A stretch of DNA of 64,000 nt from Desmodus rotundus (Eukaryota; Chordata; Mammalia; Chiroptera; Phyllostomidae): assembly GCF_022682495.2 (NCBI RefSeq), contig NC_071391.1:43429998-43493997 (forward strand), in the 5' to 3' direction. Position numbers and translations under genes: made by a program. The notes below the pieces were generated by a model that saw nothing but the letters and a program-made list of their open reading frames with translations, was not told the origin of the DNA and did no database searches. Positions 21,865 to 32,045 of this stretch are shown piece after piece. Positions within the stretch are counted from its first letter, which is position 1, and each line of letters opens with the position of its first letter.

Positions 21865-22020
21865 CAAATTATTATCCTCGTTTTATATATGAGGAAATAT
21901 AAGTTCAGGGTGAGTAAATAACATGTGTAAGTCCACAAACATTAAAAACTGGTAGAACCATGATTCAAATCCAGCTGATTTTGACATTGAAGCCATGGGT
22001 TTAATCGATCTACATCTGTT
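21865..22020 (-). mobile_element. MIR SINE remnant, antisense
   Basis: ATTATCCTCGTTTTATATATGAGGAAATATAAG, then GATTCAAATCCAGCTGATTTTGAC: the antisense MIR core and tRNA-derived part. Confidence 0.7.
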
Positions 22021-22039
22021 GTCCTAACTTATTCCAATT

Positions 22040-23720
22040 CTGAAATAGAACTGCCTAAAATGAGCATAACTACCTTGAACAAATCATGATGACATAGGAG
22101 AAAGCTCATTCTTAATCAGAATAATATCTTCATAAAGAGACAGAGCAGAAGTGTAAGGTTGCAGAAAGTCAGTCTTTAGCTAAGGGAGCTCTCTGCACAG
22201 AGAGAGCCAGTCTGTGAGATAGCCACAGTCCTATTCCTGGACTTGTTCACAGAGACAGAGTTGTATGGAAAGATTTCTTCATTTTTTGTGGGGGGTGGGG
22301 GGCCTTCCAGAAATTCTCTCAGTGCCTTCTAGGGTTCAAGTCTAGTCTTTCCACCAAAGACTAGAAAACTAGACTTTTTCAGTTACTTGCCCACCAAGAC
22401 TATTTCCACTAACAGCTGTTCTGAATATAGATATCCATTAATTCAGGAAAAACCTCTTTGTTTCCTCTTGTTGGAGTCCACTGTTGCCTAGACTTCTGTC
22501 TCCATTAAATTATGAGGTAGTTTAAAATGTGAACAATAAAAACATTAAAAAATTAAAAATTTATTTTACAATTAGGGGCATGTTGCTTTTTTTCTTAATC
22601 CTAAAACAAATGATTATCTATTCCAGCTGGAATCAAGAAATACTGAGTCTTCAATCTACCACATCTCAAACACTTGCATTTCTTGTACTACAAGCTTTAT
22701 TTACATTTGGGAAAAATACAAGTGTTTGATAATCATCCACACTCACCTCAAGGTAGGCAAAGACCGGACTCATGGGCATGGCTGAGTGAGCATCAAAGAG
22801 TTCTACAATAACCAGATCCTCCCCTGCATAACATTTCTGTGCCCTTTAAGGATTATCTGGACTTGAGTGTCTACACCTGATTGGAGCTCCACAGTAAATG
22901 TCTCAGAAGGCTCTGAGGAGGGTAAAGATCCCTTGGGACTTTTGATATTATTTCTATATTTATTAACTTTTTAGTCAGTAGTTAAATACAGAACAATAAG
23001 AGTATTAATGTTAACTATCTTCCCTCAAGTGTGTATTCTGATGGAGTTCTGATAGTCATAAGGATTATTTTTAATTAATCTTGATTTTTAAAATAATGGT
23101 CTAAGAATATAATCATAAAATTCCCAAAATGTATTGACACTTGTAATGACAATCTTAACTGTCCCACCTCCATAAATATATATGTGTTCAACACACACAC
23201 ATATACATATATATCCATCCATAAAGTTTCATGGAACTATATATGTATATGTATATTTATGTGTAATACATTTTATGAAGCTATATATCTATAACTATTG
23301 ATATCTATACATTTAACTATATAGGGAGAAAAAGTGAAAGTGACAGTATATACAGACAGAAAAAAGGAGGAAATATGTATCATATAAAAATAACAGAACA
23401 GTTCTGTGTCCAGTTTATACTATGTCTTGAGTTTATTGGATAAACTAATGAATACACAAATGTACATGTGCATATTTGTTGTATGTGTATTCGTTTTTTG
23501 AAGATTGTGGTGAGTTTTACATATATTTTACATATACTTTATTATTTGAGTTTTCCCCTTAATGTGTTATTGTGAAGAAGACTAGACCCAAAAGGATTAG
23601 AAAACAAATTGTAATAACTTTTTGTCATTCCAGATGGTGACTATATAAAGATTCCCATTAAACTCAGAGTAAATGTTGAAAGTCTCTTTAAGTGAGTCAT
23701 TGAAAGTGTATCACAAAATT
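22040..23720. other. Upstream region of the first OR52N2-like gene, no gene
   Basis: No coding sequence or clear repeat family. It contains AT-rich runs around 23170-23300 (ATAT/CACA-rich) and one EBF-type palindrome, listed separately. Confidence 0.4.
22929..22938. promoter_or_regulatory. Candidate Olf/EBF (O/E) site
   Basis: TCCCTTGGGA is a perfect match to the palindromic EBF/O-E consensus TCCCNNGGGA. EBF sites are typical of olfactory receptor promoters and enhancers. It lies 3.2 kb upstream of the start codon at 19697, in a stretch free of recognised repeats. A single 10-bp match can be chance, so function is inference only. Confidence 0.3.
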
Positions 23721-23724
23721 CTTG

Positions 23725-24320
23725 ATACTATAATTCTAACACATTATTGGGTAAAATGTAAAACTTTATAACTACTTTGCAGTTTCTTATTAAGTTATAC
23801 ACATATAAAGTCTATGATCCAGCAATTCCATTCTTAGGTTTTTAAAGGAGGTAAATAAACACATGTATCCATAAAAAAAGACTTTATGAGTGTTTATATA
23901 ACCAAAATATTAATGAAGAGAACCAGAATGTGTGGTATATTCATATAATTGAATATAACAGAAATAATAAGAAACATTATTTTTTATGCAATAGTATGCA
24001 TCAATTTCAAAAACATTATATTGAGCCAATGAACCCAGACACACACACACACACACACACACAATATTGTATGATTTCAGTTGTATGCAGTGCAAAATCT
24101 GGCAGAACTACTTTAAGGTGATAGAAGTGACCTCGGGAGCTTCCCTCCCTCTAGGGAGAGATAATGACTCATAGGAGTAAAAGGGAAATTTCTGAGATGA
24201 TAGACATCTCTTTTATTTTGTTTTGTGTGGCATTACCATTAAAGTTTATCAAGTTGAAATTTTAAATGAAGTGTACTTTCTTGTATGTGAATTGTACCTA
24301 AACTGCATAAAACACCCCAA
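23725..24320 (+). mobile_element. Old L1M 3' region, sense
   Basis: The order CCAGCAATTCCATTCTTAGG, GTATATTCATATAATTGAATAT, CAATTTCAAAAACATTATATTGAG, ATGATTTCAGTTGTATG, GATAGAAGTGACCTC, and GTGAATTGTACCTAAACTGC is the old L1 ORF2-end/3' UTR plan. Confidence 0.75.
24039..24062. repeat. (CA)n microsatellite
   Basis: About 12 CA units, inside the L1M fragment. Confidence 0.95.
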
Positions 24321-24754
24321 AACTGGTCTAATGAAGAGTATGAAACATACAATAAGTGTCACACTGAGTGAAATGGTGAGGGCATCCTTCTGAGGTCAGA
24401 AATAACCTAGGGTTACAGCAACAATTACTATTCATCATTGGATTAAAGTTCCATCTAGTGAAATAAGGCCAAAAATGGTAAGAAATGAACATAAACAATT
24501 AAAACTGTGATTCTTGCAGATTATGTACACCGAACAGCTAAAGCTACAAGTGAATGACTAGTCTTATTACATTAAGAATGCCACTGAAAATGGGGTTATT
24601 AAAAATAAATTTATTAATAACCTAGTAACACATTAGAAAATGAAAGTTAAAAAGTGATACCTTTTGCAGCAGTTTCAAATACCTAGAATTTAATTTAACC
24701 AATGATTGAAAATCTCTACTGAATGCTATAAGAAAAAAACTCTGTTCATAAATT

Positions 24755-24985
24755 GGAAGATTAAACGCAGTAGAAGACAACAGCATGGTGAGGACCAGAG
24801 GGGAAGAGGTGTGGGGGCAGGTAGAAGAGGGTAAAGTGGGAATAAATGGTAACAGAAGACTTGACTTTGGGTGGTGAACACACAGTGCAATATACTGATG
24901 ATATATTATAGAATTGTACATCTGAAATGTATATAGTTTTATTAACCAATGTCACCCAATTAAATTCAATTAAAAATACATAAGT
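24755..24985 (+). mobile_element. Older L1 3' end, sense
   Basis: CAGCATGGTGAGGACCAGAGGG, G-rich stretch, GGGTGGTGAACACACAGTGCAATATACTG, TTTATTAACCAATGTCACCC, then an A-rich tail. Confidence 0.75.
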
Positions 24986-25404
24986 ACAAAGGTAATCTAA
25001 TCAAAAAGTGATTTATAAATTTAATAAAATGTCCGATTCCTGCAATTATTACTCATATTTTTATTTTTTAGAAACATGAAGCTAAAATGAGTGACATTGG
25101 CAAGATTGCGGAACAGGAATTGTCTGTCATCATATTCACAAAGAACCTTGACTTTGGCAATCACTCACGAAGGAGATTCTGGAGACACGATTTTCTTTTT
25201 TTGTCATTACTGTAGTTCAAATATTTCAAAACTGTGTATTGTGATGAGTCTTTCAAAGTGTTTTTTTCTTCATATGGGGTACACACTTCAAACTTGCACT
25301 CATGCATCAATATTAACTTTGATCCACCCTTTTCTCTATGATGTTGGGAATTGTTTGTGTTCCAGACATTCTGAGCTATCTTTTGTTAGAACAAATGAGG
25401 TTTA

Positions 25405-27525
25405 CTTTTAACAATTTTTATTGAATTTAGTTGGGTGACATTGGTTAATAAAATTATACAGGCTTCAGGTGTACAATTGTGTAATCCATCATCTGCATAT
25501 TGCATTGCGTATTCACAACCCCAAGCTGTCTCCTTACTTTGCCATTTAGCCCACTTTACCCTCTTCTACCTCCCTCAAGCCGCTTTTCCTCTGGTAATCA
25601 CCATACTGTTGTCTGTGTCTGTGAGTTCTTTTTTCTTTGCTTAATCCCTTCACCTTATTTCACCCAGCACTCTAATCCCCCTGCCCTCTGACAGCTGTCA
25701 GTCTGTTCTCTGTGTCTATGAGTCTGTTTCTATTTTACTTATTAGTTTATTTATTACATTCCTCATATAAGTGAAGTCATATGGTATTTGTCTTTCCATC
25801 ACTGGCTTATTTTACCCTCCAGGGCCATCCAGGTTGTCAAAAAGGTAATATTTCCTTCATTTTTTAGGGCCCAGTAGTATTCCATTGTGTAAATATACTA
25901 CAGCTTTTTTATCCACTCATCTATTGATGGGCACTTGGGGGGCTTCCCAATGTTGGCTCTTGTGAAGAGTACTGCAATGAACATAGGAGTGCATATATTC
26001 TTTCAAATTAGTGTTTTGGGCTTCCTCAGATGTATTCCCAGAAGTGGAATCACTGGGTCATAGGGCAGTTTGCATGAGGAAAAGGATTCCCTTTTCTCCA
26101 CATATTCACCAAGACTTGTTTGTTGACTTATTGGTGATAGTCATTCTGACAGGTGTAAGGCAGTATCTCATTGTAGTTTAACTTCCATGTCTCTAATGAT
26201 TAGTGACATTGGACATCTTTTCATGTGTCTGTTGGTCATTTGCATGTCCTCTTTGGAGAAGTGTCTATTCAGGTCCTTTGCCCATTTTTTTAACTGTATT
26301 GTTTGTATTGAATAAATTATCTTTACCCTATTGTATAGTTTTGCCTCCTTTATCAAAAATTAATTGACCATGAAGACGTGGGTTTATTTCTGGGCTCGCT
26401 ATCCTGTTCCATTGATCTGTAAGTCTGTTTTTATGCCAGTACCATGCTGTTTTGATTATTATGACCTTGACCTTGTAGTGTAGTTCAATGTCAGGTAGCA
26501 TGATTCCTCCTATTTTGTTCTTCTTTCTCAAGATTACTGTGGCTACTCAGGGCCTTTTATGGTTCCATATAAATTTTTGGAATACTTTTCTAGATCTATG
26601 AAATACACCATTAGTATCTTGATAGGAATTGCATTGAATCTGTAGATTCATTTGGGTAGTATGGACATTTCCATGATGTTAATTCTTTCTATCCATGAAC
26701 ATGGTATATACTTCCACTTACTTGAATCTTCTTCAGTTTCTTTCTTTAGTGTTCTGTGATTTTTCTGAGTTTAGGCATTTTACATCCTTGGTTAAATTTA
26801 TACCTTGGTATTTTATTATTTTTTATGGAGTTGTGAATGAAATTATTTTCTTAGTTTCCCTTTCTGATAGTACATTATTGATGTATAAAAATGTAACAGA
26901 TATCTGGATATTTATTTTGTATCTTGCTACTTCACTGAATTCATTTATCAGTTCTAGTAATTTGGGAGGGGTTATATATGGTATCTCTTGTATATACAGT
27001 ATCATGTCATTACAAATGATGACAGTTTTACTTCTTCAATTCCAATTTGGATGTCTTTCATTTCTTTTTTTTTCTGATTGCTGGGGCTAGGACTTCCAGT
27101 ACTATATTGAATATGAGTGGTGAAAGTAGGCATCTTTGTCTTGCTCCTGATCTTAAGGGAAACACTTTTAGTTTTTTTCCATTGAATATGATGTTGGCTG
27201 TGGGTTTGTCATATGTATATATGTGGCCTTTATTATCTTGAGGTATGTTCCCTCTATTCCCACTTTGCTTAGAGTTTTTTTTTAATCATAAATCAGTGCT
27301 GAATTTTTACCAAATGTTTTTTGCATCTATTGATGTGATCATGAGATTTTTATCCTTTATTTCATTTATGTGATATATTATGTTTATTAATTTATGAAAT
27401 TGTACCAACCTTGAATACCTGGTATAAAGACAACTTGATCATGGTGTATGATCGTTTTAATGTATCATTGGATCCAGTTTGCTAATATTTTGTTGAGGAT
27501 TTTAGCATCTACGTTCATCAAAGAT
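25405..27525 (-). mobile_element. 2.1-kb 5'-truncated L1, antisense
   Basis: The 3' terminus is at the left (TTTATTGAATTTAGTTGGGTGACATTGG) and the body runs right through 3' UTR and ORF2. Minus-strand frames (26168-26356, 26328-26531) give ORF2 text such as [22 protein letters not shown] and [12 protein letters not shown]. It has many stops. The copy ends at 27525, directly against a receptor gene stub. Confidence 0.85.
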
Positions 27526-27608
27526 CCTGATGTGTGCAGCTTCCAGCCCAGGAACACCATTCAAGATATAGAATTCTGGGTCAGGCTGGAGCTTTCAGGT
27601 GCACACAT
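27523..27608 (-). pseudogene. OR52N receptor stub (first ~28 codons), cut off by an L1
   Basis: The segment is nearly identical to the 5' end of the gene at 18732-19697: CAGCTTCCAGCCCAGGAACACCATTCAAGA is shared with few changes. Read on the minus strand it starts ATG at 27608, encodes MCAPESSSLT, then loses one base. After that the frame gives FYILNGVPGLEAAHI, matching the OR52N N-terminus. Similarity continues weakly into the 5' flank (to about 27645). At 27525 the coding sequence ends abruptly and L1 begins, sharing GAT at the junction. No other part of this receptor was found on the far side of the L1, so the rest is deleted. Confidence 0.9.
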
Positions 27609-27645
27609 AATGACTAACAAAGGTGGGCATGTTACTTTCTTTATC

Positions 27646-28440
27646 AACAATTGCTTTCTATATAGGAGAGAAAAGAGAGGTGGGATTAGAGACCAGATAA
27701 GAGGGAGTAGTTTAGACAACAATATCTAGAAATATATGACACATTCACTTTGTTATGATAATTGGGATAGTTTTTTCCCTAGCTTTAGGAATAAAGTATT
27801 TGAACTATGGTATTTAAAAATAATTAAAGAGTATAGTCTTACCCTACTCGACATCCCATTGCATACTTTATCTAAGTAACTATCTTCACTTTCTAACCTC
27901 TCCCCATCACACTTTTTGTACTTCACATTCCAAAGAAAAGTTCTGTATTGTGCTATAATTGTCTTTTCTCCAATAAGCCATTTCTATTCTCTCCCCTCAG
28001 ATTCTTTTCTTGCAAATTGTACTTGATTCTTGTCACTAAAATCATGTATATTTAGATGATCACCCTAATCTCACTAGTCCTTAGCAAGATTTTTGTCCTG
28101 CCTTGAAGTTTATGAAGTAAGCTAATAATTCATGTAAAATCTGCTAGTAATGTTCCATATGTAGCTTAAGAAAACAGATTTTAGATGATCAATGATATGT
28201 GAGTTAATAAATATTTAAATTAGTAAGGATTTTGTATGTCTGATACTCAGACACTGCTTGTCTGATGTCAATATCATGCTTTTCTACACTGACTTTTCAA
28301 AAGAAGTTCATGAGAATAAAATATGAAATTATTAGCAAGTTTTATAAAATTTTAGTAAATTTTTTTTGCACTGTGATTCAAATTATTGAAAGCATTAAAG
28401 AATTTACATAATTCTGTGATCAAGTAAATGGGACAGAATA
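27646..28440. other. No recognisable feature
   Basis: AT-rich sequence that would be the former 5' flank of the receptor stub. No gene seen. Confidence 0.35.
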
Positions 28441-28444
28441 TATT

Positions 28445-28690
28445 TTTTCTATGGTTATTCAATTGCAGTTGTTCCCATTATTAAAGATTTGAATTCAGTC
28501 AGATAGTCTCCTTTTCTCTTGGCTGCTCTGCTTTTCTATTTTTTGTTTGTTTGTTTTTTAGTTCTTTATCTATTTTCAATACATGATTTACACATAGGAA
28601 GCCCTTGAAGTTATAAGAATTATTGATATTCCACTTATAGGTGGGGTGGGGAGAAAATGGAGACAACTGTACTTGAACAAAAAAATTATT
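28445..28690. mobile_element. Minute L1 3'-end scraps, both strands
   Basis: 28453-28480 is an antisense L1 tail (TTATTCAATTGCAGTTGTTCCCATT). 28629-28690 is the sense L1 3' end with most of the 3' UTR deleted (CCACTTATAGGTGGGG joined to GAAAATGGAGACAACTGTACTTGAACAAAAA). Confidence 0.65.
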
Positions 28691-29024
28691 GATTTTCATA
28701 GTTTGTAATTTAAATAATATTTTTGTTAAAATTGGACAGATAATCAATACAAAGATAATAAAACATCTTAGGGTTGCTATCTTATAGAAGGATTAGAAAT
28801 AATTGAATAATATTTGAAAGAATTTACATAATTAGGGATGTTTGAATAAATTGAAAGTCACAAATAGTTAAAATATTTCTTTTAATAAAAAAAATAAAAT
28901 TGTTCTTAAGCTCTGGAGTTAACCTGAGCCTACCCATGCAGCAAAGCCAAACACACCTAGCATTCACCAGAAATATATACTTGCGGTGTAATGGCATGTA
29001 TTATATGGCCATGAAACACTAAGG

Positions 29025-29233
29025 CAGGGGTGGCAAACTCATTTTCACTGGGAGCCACATCAGCCTTGCGGTTGCCTTCAAAGGGCCGAATGTAATTTTA
29101 AGACTGTATAAATGTAAATACTCCTTAACAGTTACGTGAGAGCTCGGCACTGCGACCGGGTAAAAACAAGGTGCAGGCCGGATAAAATGAGGTGGGGGGC
29201 TCGATTTGGCCTGCAGGCCTTGTTAGACTCCTG
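29025..29233. mobile_element. hAT-type MITE
   Basis: It starts CAGGGGTGGCAAACTC and ends GTTAGACTCCTG, which are imperfect terminal inverted repeats. The inside (GGGCCGAATGTAATTTTA, GACTGTATAAATGTAAATACTCCTTAA, GAGAGCTCGGCACTGC, GGCCTGCAGGCCTTGTT) is that of a non-autonomous hAT family seen in bats. The flanking 8-bp target duplication is blurred (CACTAAGG / ACCTAAGA). No transposase. Confidence 0.8.
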
Positions 29234-29239
29234 TTACCT

Positions 29240-30152
29240 AAGACAATCTGGAAATCACTGTTGTGTTCACTGCTACTGGCCCGAGTATATAGAAGTTACC
29301 ATAAAAAGAAGATAGTACAGAAAACACGTTCAGAGGCTCAGGATCTCTGGTTCCTGCACTGCCTGCATCTCATGTAAACAATACCTCCTCTGAGAGAGTT
29401 CTCCCAAGCCTCCCCAGAAATGTCACCACCCACACAGAGAAACCATCAGTTCATAGTACTAGACCAGAAACAGTGAAAGATTAAACTCTGCAGTGTCCAC
29501 CATCTGGTATGGGTGCACCATGATGAAAAGAATGGGATGAGTGGAAAGTGAGATTAAGTCTAGTGGAAGCCACCCAGGAAGGAAAAGAGCCAGAACCTGT
29601 TTCAAAATGAAGAGGGAAGATAAATACATTGCCTTTTGTTAATATTGCCTTTGGTTAACTGTCCCTATGTTCCAGGCCACTGTATTTTTAGCCAGTAGTA
29701 ATGTCTTTACTTTTCTTAAAATACATATTTTTGAAAATTTCACAAACTTACTTCAGTGTTAGACAAAATCATATTCCTTTTCACGGCAGAGAATCCTTTG
29801 AAGTTCTTTAGAATCTGTATGGGATCTTCTTACACAGGATTTTTAGTTTCCCTGGAGAAGCTCCAGCAAGCGAGTCCCCACAATTAGATGTCTCAGAGGG
29901 ATTCTCACAGAAAGAGAATGACGTTTCAGCCTGGTGGTAGTAGATCTGTATTCATAAGCTTTGGGGTAGAAAACAAAGCAACAACAACAAAACCCCCCAA
30001 AAACTCACATTAAAGTTTAATACCTTTCCCAAGTGAGAAATGTGACCACCAAGCCTGGTGGAGACGAACATCAAAGTTCGTTTTTCTCTAGTTACAAAAG
30101 AAATACATCCTTAATGTATAAAATCTGAACACTATAGAAAATTATACAAAAA
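29240..30152. other. No recognisable gene
   Basis: Unique-looking sequence. The tail end (30080-30160) resembles an old repeat into which the processed pseudogene has inserted, and which resumes after 31235. Confidence 0.35.
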
Positions 30153-30163
30153 CTTGCAAAATC

Positions 30164-30360
30164 GAGCGCAGTCTGGAGCTGCAACCGGCGATGCCTGACG
30201 TGGTGTGAGGAGTGGCAGCGGCGCGAAGGAGCGGGCCAGGGACCGCTTACACTTGAGAAGGACCACAGAACAGCACGTACCCGAGGTGGAAGTCCAGGTC
30301 AAATGCAGGAGGACGGCCTCCCTGAGCAACCAAGAGTGTCAACTCTACCCACGGCGCTCC

Positions 30361-30392
<32 letters not shown>

Positions 30393-31223
30393 AGCAAGCA
30401 CCTGTGGTGGACTTCCAGGCGGAACTGAGGCAGGCTTTCCTAGCTGAGACACCTCGAGGTGGTTAAAGCAGTCTTGGGACATCCCAGGTAGCCGATTCCA
30501 AGCGAAAACCCAGGTTACAGCTGATGCAGCCGCGATCAGGAGTACAGAAATCCTTAAAGAATAGGGTTTTGGGAGGTAAACAGAAACTTTTCTTTAAAAG
30601 CTTCATGTCATAAGCCCTTCGCAGGAAGCCTAGGACAGTGGAAGCAGGGCCTTGGTGCTCTCTCTCCGACGCCTTCCTCATGTTTCCGTATTCCATCTCT
30701 CACTGTGCTGCATGCCTTTAGGTAGTTTCATATTTAATTTATATTGATTTCAACTTTGTATGAAAAATCACTACGAATGGCTGCTAAATACCCTGCTAAT
30801 GAATGTTTTAGAATTTTCGCTGGTAAGACTTTATTTTTTCTGCTGATAGCAGAAAATTGCATTGCGTGAAATAGTTATTTCCTCAGATGTCCACATGTGC
30901 AAATAAATCAAATACGAACGTATGATACATTTTCTAAAGTCCATAGAAAGTATTATTAGTCCATCTTCGTTGCCTTGAAAAATGGAGTGCCAGATAAGGG
31001 CACTTTGTCCTGTGTTACTTTAATTTGTGCCTTCTGAATTACAAGTTCACATCACATTCATTAGCAAATAAAAAGCTCAATATTTTCCCATGCTTATTTA
31101 TTAATTATTCCTTTTTGGTGTGTCTTTTTCTCACTTTTTGGTTTCATTACTGTATTTCAATCAGCTGACAATGTAATAAAGACTTGATGATTTTTCACTG
31201 TGCAAAAAAAAAAAAAAAAAACC
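30164..31223 (+). pseudogene. Processed pseudogene (retrocopied mRNA) of an unidentified gene
   Basis: CTTGCAAAATC flanks the copy at 30153-30163 and 31224-31234. The insert begins GC-rich like a 5' UTR, has AATAAA at 31175-31180 and an 18-A tail at 31204-31221, and has no introns. All three are marks of L1-mediated mRNA retrocopying. The 5' part contains a (CAG)n tract at 30361-30393 that reads as about 11 Gln in one frame, but no frame stays open beyond 80 codons, and the best ones end in stops. The 3' 700 bp is AT-rich like a 3' UTR. I did not recognise the parent gene; a frame running through the repeat continues into VVDFQAELRQAFLAETPR, which could serve as a search query. Confidence 0.85.
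30361..30393 (+). repeat. (CAG)n trinucleotide tract
   Basis: About 11 CAG/CAA triplets within the retrocopied mRNA; it presumably encoded polyglutamine or polyserine in the parent gene, depending on frame. Confidence 0.85.
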
Positions 31224-31234
31224 CTTGCAAAATC

Positions 31235-32032
31235 ACTTGTAATTCCAGTACAGATGAGTAACCACTTTAAAATGAGGTCTGTATTCCATTCATTTATTTT
31301 ATAATCACTATGTATAATATTCTGTTTTTGTATTAAAATTTTGGACTGTATGAAGTTTTGTACATTGTTTTATTTCATTAACTAGTATTATTTTGTGAAC
31401 ATTTTCTCATGTCATTCTGTATGCATTGAAATCAAATTTTTCTATCATTAAAACTTCTTTCCGCGCAATAGCTGCAACAAATTCAATTAAGCATTTCATT
31501 ACTTTTGAATTTTTAAATTGTCTCTCATTTTTTCTATCAAAATAATTCCTCTATAGATATCCTAATCCACTCTGTTTGCCTTACTGATATTTCCTCTCTT
31601 AAGATTATTAGACATAAGGTTTAAGTTTGTGGGACGAAAGGCATGGACAATTACCATTATGTTAATAAATGTTGGGAAAGTTATCTCTATATATTAGTGT
31701 GATTTTTCACTTTCATATTCAGCTAGTGGGCTGTCCCTTTATAAGTACTGATTATTATATTCCCTCTTTTCCCCAGCAAGGTACCATCACTTTAGTATTG
31801 TTGCTTGAATTAAAATTAACTTGTAGAAATTATAAACATTTTCCAGTGGGTTTTATGAATTATTTTTCTCACATTTTGATTATTCATTCACCTGTTTATC
31901 TTCAGTGGAGATGTTAATTCATATTTTATTGCTTGGTTGGTGCTTTCAAAATTAAAATATAAACCCACTTACTGTCATAGTTTGCAAACATTTTTCCAAG
32001 GTAATATTTGTTCTTAATTTTTATCTTCTTTT
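31235..32032. other. No gene; possible old repeat
   Basis: AT-rich sequence. 31235-31330 appears to continue the old repeat broken by the processed pseudogene. No coding signal. Confidence 0.35.
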
Positions 32033-32045
32033 TACTTTTATTTTT

